A stretch of 25,100 nt of DNA, taken from NCBI GenBank assembly GCA_001929475.1, contig LXFE01002367.1, positions 1 through 25,100 on the forward strand, written 5' to 3'. This DNA comes from Neolecta irregularis DAH-3 (Eukaryota; Ascomycota; Neolectomycetes; Neolectales; Neolectaceae). The position numbers and the translations under genes are program-made. The notes under the pieces are model-generated. The model was given only the letters and a program-made list of their open reading frames with translations, searched no databases and was not told the DNA's origin. This document shows, one piece after another, positions 11,132 through 23,397 of this stretch (its first letter is position 1; each line of letters starts with the position of its first letter).

Positions 11132-14100
11132 TCAACGGGAATATTCCTCAACTGATCGGGGCCTGAGGGTATATTGAAGGGTTGAAAACAATTTCTCGAG
11201 CTAAGTGTTAATTAAAAGGGTTATAGAGAGGATTACCTCTGGAGTAGATTTGGTGAAGGGAAGTTTCCAGAAGTTGTAGGATTCGTTTTTGAGAAGCTCG
11301 GTAAAGGTAATCAAAAGGCCCCATGGATGCGGTCGATTACAAATTAGTCGCTCAAGGAGGACACTAAGTTTAGGATAAGTTTATAACAGAATACAAACCG
11401 AGTGATTTGCTCTCGAGCGTAGATGTCGTCTGTATTGCTGTTGGTGGTGGAGAAGAGAGTTAATAATATACAGACGGCGCAGTAAGTATGACTATTCGGG
11501 AATCGGAGTTGATCGGTGACAGCAGAGAGAAAGATGAACCGACCTAAAGAGTTAATGAGCAGGAATTGAATCGGGGGAATGCCTTCAGGATCAAGCTCGT
11601 TGTAAAATGTCTGCAGGAGAGTGAGGGGTGGGGATTGCCATTTTGGCCTTTTGAGGAAATTTCCTAATAAAAGATTCTCGTTCTTGGCGTGTTGTTCAAT
11701 CTTCATAATGGAATAAAGAACCAAGGCATTAATGAGAGTGACATCGTGCTTGGGGCTTTGCCAGGGCTTTGAATGTTCAGGGATCGGTTCACGTGCCCTT
11801 TTCAGGAATTGTCTAGCAGTCTCAGTTGAGGAAGAGGCTGTCCCAGGCGCAGTAAGAAAATTCTCAAGATCCTTGATATCAATTCCGCGACTCTTAAAGA
11901 TGGCTTCGAAATCGGCGGCGATCGGAGGAGCTTGTGAAATCTCTGGCAAGCGATCCACTTTAAAGCCAGGTTGAAACGGGTCCGGGAGATTCGAATTTCT
12001 CGCGTAAGAGCTCAGGATAATGTTTCGAAGTTGTACACATTTCATTGAAAGGGGTTCACACAGGGAGAAATGATTTGAGAACACAAAATCAGGGAAATCG
12101 TAAACCAGGACCATGAATAATCGAATCACTCCAGTGTAAAAGGCTTTAATCGCTTCGTCTAGAGGTGATCCGCTCTCTGCGATTTTTTCAGAAAGATATT
12201 GTAAAAGAATTTGCAAAAGCTTGAGGTACTCTTTTTGCCGCTATATATGTTATCTGCAGCTCTTGGATGGTAACTTACATTGGGATGATTGCTGTCGAGC
12301 ATCTTCGGCATGTAGCTTCTATGTGTAATTGCCTGTACCCAGCCAAATGAGTTGCCAGGCAAAAGGTGTGGTTCCATCCAGAGGAAGGCCTGGGTGATGG
12401 GTCCATAAACGTCAATGTTCCGTGCTTCAAGCTCCCTCTCGTGAACTGAAAAATCATGCAACAGAGTACTGAAGAACCGGAAGATCGCGCGTTGATGAAA
12501 CATATCATCCCGAGTCTCGTGAAAATTAATACTAACATAAACGGTAATTGCCAAAATTCTTTGAAGATAGGGCGGTTCGGATTCTGCTTCTTGGTTGTTG
12601 TCGGATTCGCCATGAAATCTTACCAAACAGGCGATCATCTTAGCGTAGTTGTCAATGAACACGAAGGATTGAGCTGTGAATGATTGTTTCACGAAAAATT
12701 CGAGACTATACTGGAAGGCATTTCGGAGAAACATCGTTGCCATATTGACATCTGTAATAATCTTGGTTTGTTGCAACTGATAGACGAAAGCCAAAAGTGG
12801 AGTATCGTTGTGTTCACGGACGGAGCGTTGTACACACTTATTCCAATCTGTAACGAATAGGTGAAGGAGTTTGTCTTTATCGTCATCTGGTTGTTCTTGC
12901 GAGAGAGAGTTTTCGCCATTATCGGATCGAAATGTTCCAACGACTTCGCTAACGAGAGGGTGTGTATCTTCTCGCTCGGTGACTCCTTCGAGAGCTTCAA
13001 TAGTATTAGCAAACTGAATTCGTGTGACAATGGCCCGAGGCCCAAGGACGAGAATCTGAAGCAACTCAGCGGCAAACAAGACAAAATGGCGGCTTCGAGT
13101 CTGGACAGCCCTTGCAAGACTGATATCGAGATCAGGCAGACTGATCAGGGTGGTATTGACTAACGTCGAAATAACTGGAGCATCAAGTTTTCGCTGAAAT
13201 CAGCCTTTCGCTTGTAACGGATTAAACCTCATCACTCAAGTCCAAAAGCCAAATCTGAACTTCTCTGCCAACTCTTGGCGCAATTTCGCAAAATTTTGTC
13301 AAGAGATCCGCATAAGCCTCACGTGCTAGCGGAATTTCGCTACTTTTAAACAATTTCGTACAGGCTTGCTGACAGACAGTAAGCATGTAATCATCTCTCT
13401 GTGTTCGTGCGACCAAATCCTTGGCGAATTGAACAATCTGCTGAACTTGCTGAGGCAATTCGTGCTCGAGAGGAAGGTGGAAGTAAGAACGACCAGTATC
13501 CGGGATTTCCTTCGCAAACTTCTGGAATTCAGCAACAACATTCTAGGTTATTAGAACCACAACAGGAAGTACACATACAGTAAGACGTTCGATGGAAGCT
13601 TCAATAGTCGCAGCGGGTAATCGTTGCTCATATGCGGAGGTTGTGGGTCCGCCGAAAGCAGCAACTTCATTAGCCATTTCCATTGAAGCATTCAAGCGAG
13701 CTTGTTCGTTAGTGATTTTAGCAGCAATCGCTGCATTGCCCATATCTGCAAATTTGTCGTACAAAGATAACTGGACAGCTGTTAAACCTCCAGATGCAAG
13801 CCTCAATGGTAATGGCAAGCTCATGGCATACTGCGAAGCGGCTGAATCAAAGAACGGTTTACCGGTTTTTGCCTCTCGGTGTCTTCGTCTTCGGTGGTAT
13901 GCAGAAGTAAGAGCGTCGTCGATATCTTTAACAGCTTTGCTTTGCGCAACCTTCCTGATCACATTGCAAATTAAATCGATATTGTCGTTAATGATTCTAC
14001 TGACTGCATTCTCTGGGACTGTTTCCTCGTGGACCCCATCGTTTGAAAGAAGAAGTTTGAAATTATTTCCAAGATTGATCTTCAAGGCTTCCTTGCCAGT

Positions 14101-17100
14101 GACATCGCTGAGACTTCCGGAGAGTTGTTCGATCATTTGATGCGCAGCATGACGCATACGCTCTTCGCTTCCCTCCATCGCGAAATCTTTAATCACAAGC
14201 TCGCGAGTCGTAATACTGGCAATGGTAACACTCTTTTCCACGATAGGCACGATCACCTCTCGAATTGTTCGATCAACTGCTTTTGAAATAACCGAGAGGA
14301 TATCCGAATGTGGAATATAAGCCAACGCGCTTGAATCTAGAACAATTTGACTGACAATATCGAAGGTGGTCATATAATCCGGGGGGAGGTACACTTCTTG
14401 ACTATGAATAGCGACATCAAGCCCATCCGGTAAATTCAAGCCGTAGATCCCAGGTCGAGCTTGGAGCAGCGTTGTAGGTATGATGTCATTTAATTCAAGT
14501 TCGAGAGCTTTACAGAGAAGTTCAATATCGAATTTTAGCATTAATTTGAGCTCCGCTTCTTGATAGAACTCGACCAAGGTTTTGATCATGGCCATCGTCC
14601 AGGGATTCGGGGGCTTGAAGACCTTTGATTTAGTAACTTGTTCAAGTATTTTTGTAACGAAGGGAATGACGACGATGAGCCTGTCCGTCTCGAATCCTTC
14701 TAGTAGAAGATCTTTGATAGACAGGTTTCGGTGTTTAATTGGTTTATTACGCGCGAGGGTAAGTCCCCCAAGCCACGATCCTAAATTCTTGAGCGCAAGC
14801 TTCTCTGTGGATTCTGTGAGAGTGGATGGACAGTTTAGGAGTCGGATTATGGTTGCATATGTTGCATCTAGGATAGCTGTATAGAGGTGTTTTTTATTCA
14901 AAGTCTCGAGAACTTGAAGATAAAGCGGGTGCTGATTTGGTTCGAGCCGGGCTCGGTCGACAAAGATATGGTCCGCCGCCCATCGCACATATTTATCATC
15001 CAACAGATTCTTAATTTCCTTAACTTTGGCATCAACGTTACTGACTGATGTGTTATTGATACAGAATATGACTTTGTCCTGGGCAGCTTCTGGAAGATCT
15101 TCTTGGGGTAATGGTAATGCATCACTTGCATCTCGAGCAATGGACTGAAAAGGCGGTTGCTGGGGGGTTTCCGGTTCTTGGGACTCTCCTCCTTGATGAA
15201 GGCTGGGAGGAGAAGCAACTCTTTGAAATGGAATACGATCGCCGGAAGGCTCAATCTTATCGATGATTTCGGGATAATTCTCCTGAAGGCTTTGAATGGC
15301 AAGGATGTTAGCCATATATTGGGGAAACTCGTGGACTCTATCAGCGAATTGGTGCAGAGCCTGTACTCCAAATTTATACATATTCGATTCAGGAGGTTGC
15401 TGAAGGGCTTTGTACACGCACCTGAGGGCGATGGCCTGAGGTATTTCAGGTAGAAGTCTAAAGTGGACAAGTGACCCAAACAAAACGGCGGTAACTGCGA
15501 GTGCCGGGGTTGGATATTGATAGAAGAATCGGTATTCGTCAAACAAACCATGGAGCATATGAGCGAGGACATCATGGTCGGCAGGGTCATGTGATCTTTT
15601 ATACCCCCTTAATTTCAGGATGATACGGTTTATGGCGGAGGTGTCATTAGTGTTGTTGTTATTGTACAATTCCTTGTAATCTTGGTCGACTTCAGCTTCG
15701 ACATCGGGTGGGAGAAGGTTAGAATTGCTTGCGTTGACTGGACGAATGATCGAACCAGACTCGTCGAATTCGATATTGAACAATCGTGGATAAGTCTGGA
15801 TACACAGGTTTTGGACCTCATCACAGTGTTCGTACAGGGGAAGAGGAATGTTCCTGAAAATGATCAGCTTTTGAGTGAAAAGAGAATGCTCGCTTCTTGT
15901 TTAACGTCGGCCGCAATAGGATAGCAACGGTCTCAGTTTGCAATGCGATTGTCGTAGGCTCTTGATGAGGTCGTTCTCGCTGCTCCGTTTCTGCCATTGC
16001 CTTGACTCGAAGAAATTCAAGAACAGCTGTAACAAATTCCTCTTTATGAGGTCCCTTCATTTCGCCTCGGACATATTTCTCAAGATTAAGATATTCTCTT
16101 CGAGATGCGAGGGAAGAAAGCTCTAACGAAAGCTCGTATGGTCGGATTTGAAGAATAGCCTCAAGAATGCGAAGCTCCTGAGCTATGTCTAAAACTCGAG
16201 AAGCCTGCATACGGTCCTGCTCAAGGATGTTTCGAACCCGAGTGAAGAGAAAGTCCGGAGCAGTTTGGAAGAGTTTGTAGAAGACCATGAGATTGATAGG
16301 TTGGCTGTGGAAGAAATGGAGGAAAAGTCTGCTGATGAGAGCCTCGTGGTGAGGAACCCAAGGTGCCTATATTGCTTAGTAGACATACATGTGTGAAGAA
16401 AATCTAATACCGCAAGTTGAACGCCGCCCAATAAGACCAAGTCGGGTGCCGCATATGCAACGTCCGATAGAAAATCGTCTCCTTCTGGTAGTGTTTCGGG
16501 GTTTGTAAGCAAAAAGATACGCTCAACCAGATCAAGGGAATTGAAGGTGCCCGTTTCAAGGCTAGAAATCATCGCTTTAACCGGCGCCGGCGCATCAGAA
16601 GACTCTTCCATGGAGACGATTCGGCGGCCTGGATACTTGGACAAATCAAAGATTTCGGGAGGTAGCTTGGTAAATGCTCGAAGAATAGATAGCTGGGCGC
16701 GTTGATGAGTCCATTGACCCCAGAACTCCAAAATAGGGAAAGCATCCTTATGTCGGAGAGCGGACCTCATAATCTCAAGGATTATGGCAAGGCCTTGAGG
16801 TTCATAAATAATGAAATCCGATCGATCAAACCCGAGGACTACCGACGCCCAATTCAGATTTGGAAGCTTTCGAAGTAAGACAAAACAAAGCGAAAGATGG
16901 ACATACCAAACGAGCAATTTCAACCCCAATTTGTTCGGGATTGAATGCCATATTTCCCTGTTCCGCTTCTTTCACAAGTAGTATGAGTATAGCAACAATG
17001 GTCTTTTCGCTTGGACGGACATCGTCATCGATGCTATTAGAGAAAAGTCCATAGATTTTGGGCGATATTTCTGAAGTACCACTACCAAGGCTTTTGAATA

Positions 17101-17989
17101 AAAGTTCGAGGAATTTCATCAAAGAAATCGAAAAACTAATATGGTCAATTGGTTTCAAATGCTGTTACTACCTTGCAGACTGTTGAACAATCTCAGGCAT
17201 ATTTCCATCTTCATATCGCTTAGGTATGGCATCGAGGACAAGAGTTTGCAGAGATTCCGGGAAGGACGAAGAGGAAAGAGAGCTGAGCTGTTGTACAAAT
17301 AAAGCAAGTTCTTCAGCTGGAAGATCCACAAGTTCCGCAGGGGTTGAAAATGTCGAAATCAACCCATCTGCATGTGCTTTGAACACTTCTGTAGCTAGAC
17401 ATGTCAGTGCGCCATCGGGGAGAAGGGAGTAACCTTTTTCGACAAGATCTTGTTGCGTCGAACGTAAGACACTCAAGGCTAATGTGCAAGTTTCGAAGGG
17501 AGACAAGTCCACGGCAGAAAACAGTCGATGCAAGTCGAAATTTTTGAAGACCTCACCTTCGTGCCCCAGTTGGATAGCATCACGAAAACACGCTGAAATA
17601 CTTGGTTTACGAGCAACTAAGCGTAGTTCTTCAATGAGCTAGGAGATTAGATTCTAATGTGTCAACGAATAAAGTCCATACAAGCCTGAATCCAAGTTGA
17701 GAAAGTTCCACATCTTTGGGGATGATATTAAACAATTCCTTTGAGTTTCCATAGATCAACCGTCGGAGAAAGTAAGCATGGATCGTTGTTTGAGATTCCG
17801 TCAACTATAGATGTCATTGCTCTCCAGATATCAGGATAATACAGTATGGATTTGGTCGACTACCGCAGAATATTTCTGCTCTGATAGAGTAGATAACAGG
17901 AAGTTAATCTGAGCTTTGGTTATAGTGATGTATCGGTTGGATGATGAGTTTGGAGACACCGGGCCAGGATCTGGGGGTTGAGCAGACAT
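11132..17989 (-). CDS. NOT1: Not1, scaffold of the CCR4-NOT complex
   Basis: Twelve exons in gene order: 17989-17843, 17804-17682, 17638-17172, 17135-16907, 16866-16411, 16366-15906, 15853-13579, 13542-13228, 13193-12279, 12240-11399, 11363-11237, 11200-11132. They total 6426 nt, 2141 residues, the usual size. The N-terminal HEAT region begins [16 protein letters not shown] and continues through [20 protein letters not shown]. The Caf1/Ccr4-binding MIF4G domain starts near residue 895 ([20 protein letters not shown]). The Caf40-binding DUF3819 is near 1155-1310 ([20 protein letters not shown]). The C-terminal Not domain ends with LRFPNSHTY and [20 protein letters not shown]. Not1 organises mRNA deadenylation and transcription regulation. 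Introns are 34-52 nt, all GT-AG, and every junction keeps frame. The start ATG ([10 protein letters not shown]) is only slightly upstream of conserved sequence; a longer N-terminus cannot be excluded. The last exon's end is the least certain. Confidence 0.96.
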
Positions 17990-18409
17990 GGCCGCAAATG
18001 AAGTCCGGCTAGGAGCCGAGTTTGAAAGGACTGCCCGTATTGGAAGGGCGTACGTTCAAGACTGGATGGTGTGGCCAGCGAGCGGAAGTAGAGCGACCGC
18101 AGTAATGGCGCTTCTCTCCACCGGCGCTTGCGATTGCAGCTACCCGCATCATATTTACAGAGCACGTTTAGCATTGTCCTGCCCTGTTTTTCTCGTATAT
18201 TCTGGTGCATACAGTACATCTTCAGTGTAGAAATCAGAGGCTTACAGAACAGGCAAAACGCTGTGGACAACTGCCTATTTGGGCTAAGCGTATTATAATT
18301 TGTGTTTACCTCTCCACCTAGTCCGTTGTCTATCAGCACTTTCACCAATCCTGCTCATCCAGCTTATATCCGCAATTGAACCCCCCTCCTTGCAACATAG
18401 CTCCTTGTC
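17990..18409. promoter_or_regulatory. Divergent promoter between Not1 and the F-BAR gene
   Basis: 420 bp separate two start codons pointing away from each other, so promoters and 5' leaders of both genes must lie here. Open frames in this interval show no conserved protein. I could not define a TATA box with confidence. Confidence 0.6.
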
Positions 18410-21400
18410 ATGTGCGCGGATTTACCCCATGTCCCGAAATCTTTTGCGAATAACTTTTGGGTACTAAGCCCCTTTAACCTGACTTGCTGATCAGCGGTAG
18501 GGGAGAGATGATAGAGGCGTGGAAGTGCTTGCAGAACGCATGAGCGAAGCCAAGCTCACATGTGAGGAGTTGAGATATTTTTACAAGGAGAGGTTAGTTT
18601 AACTTCTCGGAAGATAGCATTTTCTGATAGGCCTCAAGAGCGGCTGCCGAGGAGGAGCATGCAAAGCGATTGCTCAAAATCTCGAAATTGCCTCTTGGAA
18701 GTCACGAAATTGGTACACTGAAAGCCAGTCTAGATAGCGTTAGAACGGAAACAGAAGCCATGGCTTCATCTCACTTGCACATTGCTGGGCAGTTTAAGGT
18801 TGAATTGGAAGAGCCATTAAATCAGTTCTCTGGCGGATTAAGAGAAAGACGTAAACTCGTATGTGCTGGACAGAAAAGATGAACTAAACAAGTGTAGTTA
18901 CAATTGCCGATTGAAAAACTTCATAAATTGAAGCTCTCTCAATGTACAAACCTTGAAAAGGCCAAAGAGCGCTATGACGGCGATTGTATCAAGGTCAATG
19001 GATATATTGCACAACAAAATATGCTTATGGGGAGGGAACTGGAGAAAGTAGGCCGGCCTCCATTTCCTGGTGCTGACAGGGTAGAATAATCAAAAGTTAG
19101 AACGGATGCAGGCTGCGGTTCAGGTCAGCCGTGCGAATTCCCTAAATGTACTATCCTGAAATTTAGATAAAGAATACTCGATAGTGATCAAAGCTTTGAA
19201 TGAGACCACTGATCGATGGAATCGGGAATGGAAACAAGTCTGTGATGTATGTCATTCCATAGTAAGATTCGTACTAGCACCTTTAGAAATTTCAAGACCT
19301 CGAAGAGGAACGTATTGACTTCCTCAAATCCAATCTTTGGTCTTTTGCAAATATCTCGTCTACCGTTTGCGTTAACGATGATGAGGTAATAAGTTTGATC
19401 TTTTCCGTGTTGTTAAAAGTCAAGTCTTGTGAGAAGATTCGGAAAACTCTCGAGCAATGCGAAGTCGAGAAGGACATTCACATTTTCATTGATGAAAAGG
19501 CAACCGGTCAAGAGATTCCAGATGCGCCGAAGTACCGTAATTTCCACAAAGCACAGACTGGAGTTGAAGAAGACGACACCCCGTATACCGTCGCCCAGTT
19601 CCAACGAGATCCCAACCCTCAGTTTCGATCGAATACTCCACATACGAACGGCAATTCTTTAAGCAGGCGAGGAGATGAGGACGATGAGGATTTTTACACT
19701 AGGCAGTACGCTGACTCTCACACTCCTGCTCGAAAGAAGAGTTACACGGATGAAGAAACTGCCGAAATGTTTGTTCCAATGCGCGATTCAAAATACGACT
19801 CCACGAATGGAGGATACGAACGAGGAAATACTCCACAACGAGTTAGTACACCTGGGTACCCAATTTCCTCCCAAAATCGAGCAACGACTCCAGGTGGAAG
19901 TTATTCCAATGGAAACCATCGACCTACTACACCAGGCCCTGCGTTTTCAGATTCACATGGACAACAGCATGGCACTGGCCGAGGAGTCGCTAACCGATAC
20001 TCTATGCAGAGGAGTCCGACTAAGGAAATTGAAGCTCTATCTCGACGTGATTCGCGGCAAGAAAACCCAATGAAATCTGTTGTTAACGATTATCCTCTTG
20101 ATGGTATTACACAATATTGTCGAACAACGAGTCCGGTCATGTCTTCATCCAGTGATCGTCGGGCTTCACCAGAAGCTCTGAGCCCTTATTCGCACACATC
20201 AATCTCGGACAATAACGCGAAAGTTGGTCATAGTTCTCCGCAGAAATCTTTGAGCATCGACACTAGACAAAAGCCCATAGAGAGGAAGGAAGGCAAATTT
20301 GCAAAGATTTTCGGTCGAAACAAAAACTCTTCGGAAACAAACCTGTCGTCGCCAAAGACCGAAGCTTCTCGTGGGAGTATTCGCAATACTCCTTCGCCAA
20401 TTAAAAACCACTTTATCACGTCGCCAGAAGCTCTAGAGAATGACCAGATGATGGATCCTCGTACACAAGAAATGTTACAAATTGGGAATAATGTACTTGG
20501 TGTTCAATCTCAGCAACGAAGGCAGCTCTCCCCAGATGAAGAACCAGAAGAAGAGCGGGTTGATCTTATTGCAGCTGCGTTGGCGGAGTTACAGAATGGG
20601 GCTAGGAGACCTTTGAATGCCACCTACAACCGAAGTTCAGATTTCCATAGTCGAAGTCCAGATCGGAGTCCGTCGGAACGCACTTTCCCCCCAATCGAAA
20701 GAGAAGGGAGTTATGCGAAATTTTCAAGGAAACCGGCACCACGATCACAAGATCCACCTGCACCTGAGGCAGCACCAATGTCGTCGTCTTACGATCAAAG
20801 GACTACAAATAATGTCAAACGACATACTCTTGGTGCTCCACCCCAGGCATTTACATCGGCAGAGATGAAACAGACCAGTGCGAAGTATGTTCAGCAGACT
20901 CAGGAAGCATTTGGAATGAAATCTCAACCCCGTAATCAAGCGTCTCGAGTTGATTTCCGAAGTACGACTCCTGCAGTAGTATCACAATCATCGCGAGGAG
21001 ATATGAGAAGTACCAGTCCTCGACCTGGTCAATTACAACAAAGACGGACTGGTCCACCTGATTCTTATGTTCCCCAGGAAGACTTTCCCGCCTACTCCTC
21101 TCAACAAGGACTCGATGATATTCGTCGCTCAGCTTCTCCAAATTCAATGCAAAATAGGCCGAGATCCCACACCAGTCCAATTGCACGAGCGCCAAGTCCT
21201 CGACCTCAACTCCAGGATCCAGCATATTACGGCAGTAGACCGCCCTCAGCTCATCCTGACATGTATCGATCTGTTTCGCCGAATCCATATCAACGACATG
21301 CTTCTCCTTCACCAAGTATGCATCCTCATTCTATCAGCCCCGGCCCACAGCCAAGAGGAAGGGAAGGAGTTCTACCACCTGGATCTCGATCCCCTAACCG

Positions 21401-21888
21401 ATTTGGCATAGCATTTGACGCAAATGGTAATCTGATTGACGAACATGCAATTCGACAAAATAGACGAAGCATATCACCATATCCTCAACAACATTTCGCG
21501 TCATATCCTTCGCAGAACGAATGGGGACCACAGGATGATCGCCAAGGTTACAGATCGACTTCCGGTCGACTACCACAAAACCATCAAAGAAGTCGAAGTG
21601 TTGGACCTGCCCGAGGGGTCCAGTATACTGATGATGGCAGACCGATTTTATTTTATGGTTATAGCTATAATTGTCAGAGATCACTGATCCGTTTTAGTTA
21701 AGGCGCTCTATGATTATCAAGCTGCTATTGACGAGGAAATCGGATTTTGTAAAGATGATGTTCTTATAGTCTTAAGGACTCAGGATGATGGGTGGTGGGA
21801 AGGAGAAGTTATGGGACAAAGAAGGGCAAGGAGGGGCCTGTTCCCTTCAAATTTCACGGTACTTTCCCCTGTTTCTTTAGCAGAATAA
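18410..21888 (+). CDS. F-BAR/SH3 cytokinesis protein, Cdc15/Imp2/Hof1 type
   Basis: Nine exons: 18410-18460, 18501-18592, 18639-18858, 18898-19047, 19085-19130, 19167-19246, 19287-19385, 19425-21657, 21698-21888. They give 1053 residues. The F-BAR domain (about 8-270) has SFANNFWGRDDRGVEVL, LTCEELRYFYKERAAAEEE, NGYIAQQNMLMGRELEK, SNLWSFANISSTVCVNDDE, and the family-specific GQEIPDAPKY. Residues about 285-985 are disordered, rich in S/T-P, R-x-x-S and Q, likely heavily phosphorylated. A C-terminal SH3 domain has ALYDYQ, DDGWWEGE and GLFPSNF. Such proteins bind curved plasma membrane at the actomyosin ring or septum. Introns are 36-46 nt. The start MCADLPHVPK is the first in-frame ATG before conserved sequence. 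An alternative ending through a 46-nt intron starting after FPSNFT (donor at 21859) would change the last few residues. Confidence 0.94.
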
Positions 21889-22594
21889 TTGAAATTCCAG
21901 ACTCCGATGCGGTAATTATTCTTGCGGAAGGTCTGTATAGTTCGTTCTTTCGTCATATTTGGTCGAATTTTGGGTGGGAAGCAATGCAGGGACATTGTTG
22001 ACTGGATTTCTTCACATCAAGACAAAGTGTTAATTTCGAAAAGGTAGCACTCAATTTGAGCTTATCCTTGTTGTGTATAATATATAAATAGACGGTAATA
22101 TTTAGGGCAATTATGGTCCTCGAAGGGTTACACAATAAAGTACAATTCAAACCCTCCTTTGCCGCAAACCTTATTCAAGTACTGTAATGAGTGTATAACA
22201 CGATTATCTGAATGCAAACTCAAGACACTGGACAAAGTTGCTTTCCTGCAAGTGAATTTCGAGAAATTCTGTGTTTTCGTTTCAGGCGCTTAATTTTGGG
22301 TTGGCGTATAGCGTCATAGCCTTCGAATAAAACTGAATCCGAAATTGTTCTCCATTTTTCGTCCTTCCGGGGATTCGGTGAAGAACATTTCAGGCTAAAA
22401 GGGAGAGCAACAAGGTTCTACTATTGAGCGGTAATCCTAAATATTCGACATACGGCAGTTGACGGCAAAAAATTCTGATATATCTCTCTCCGAAAAGTCA
22501 ATGTAGAGAGTAGGTATTTCACGAATTCTTGGCAATTCCAGATGGCATGTTGTTCTCCAAAGATTCGAATCAGCGCCAGTCCTATTCATCAACA
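21889..22594. other. Intergenic region
   Basis: 706 bp, AT-rich, after the F-BAR stop. It contains AATAAA at 22134-22139 on the plus strand, a plausible poly(A) signal giving a 3' UTR of about 250 nt. No other gene, repeat or RNA is recognised. Confidence 0.5.
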
Positions 22595-23100
22595 TTATAA
22601 GACACTCGACGAGTCGATCTTTTTACCAAAATCTCGTATCTCATCGACCCGTAGATCTGTATGCCCTACCAACGTTGGTCCACGACAGACATATTGAGTC
22701 ATTCGATCAAGCCAGTCATAATATACAATATTCAATCCATTGACAGACTCTGTATCTTCGTTGATGTTCATAATAAAACACATAAAATACCCGCTTTGTC
22801 CGCCTAGTCGAAGACCCCACAGCCCGCTTTTCCCAGAGAACAGAGCGATTTCAGGACTATATTTCGCAGGCAGTTCGTCATAATCTGGGAGAAGTCTGAT
22901 AACTTCGATTGACTGAGGAATGATGTATTCTTTTTGGGCTCTACATATTGACAGTTGACGTTTAAATATTTCGGATCCTTCGGACTTGATCTTCTCTAGA
23001 CGTTCTCCATCGAGTCTATAATGATCCACAAGACGATCTATCGAATTCATTGAATGCAGAGTTTTGCGACACAACGTTGAATTCTGGGGTTTGCGGTCAT
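22595..23100 (-). CDS. Small protein of unknown function
   Basis: The best model has exons 23100-23076 and 23037-22595, joined by a 38-nt GTTGTG...GATAG intron (23038-23075), giving 155 residues starting MTANPRIQHRLVDHYRLDGE. The intron length matches this genome's norm and the frame is kept. The alternative is a single exon from the ATG at 23050 (MNSIDRLVDHY...). I do not recognise the family. It is soluble-looking: a charged N-terminal helix-like part (ERLEKIKSEGSEIFKRQL), then a more hydrophobic mixed part containing FSGKSGLWGLRLGGQSGYF and YYDWLDRMTQYV. No signal peptide, membrane span or catalytic motif is evident. It converges with the F-BAR gene and lies downstream of the SR gene on the same strand. 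Confidence 0.6.
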
Positions 23101-23397
23101 TTTATTTATGTCAGATCCTTGTCAATTAAGCAGGCTTGTCGGTATTCTATTTTGATAATGCTACTGAATATTAGTTAGAGGAACTGCTTTACTCCCTGTT
23201 CAAGAATTATGTTAAAAAACCAGCAAGGTAGATATTCTTGTCCGAAAGATTTGACACGGATACATGTATTTCTCTAAGCTATAAAGTTATATAAGACTAG
23301 AGAGAGACAATTAATCAATCGTATGTGAGAAAAATAGGGGATAATCTAAGACCTGCACGAATAGCAATGATCCAGAGCAGTTCCACAATACTCTCAG

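Noticed and set aside
13592-14140. 182-codon plus-strand frame inside Not1
   Set aside because: It is antisense to strongly conserved Not1 sequence (DUF3819 region), so it is a shadow frame.
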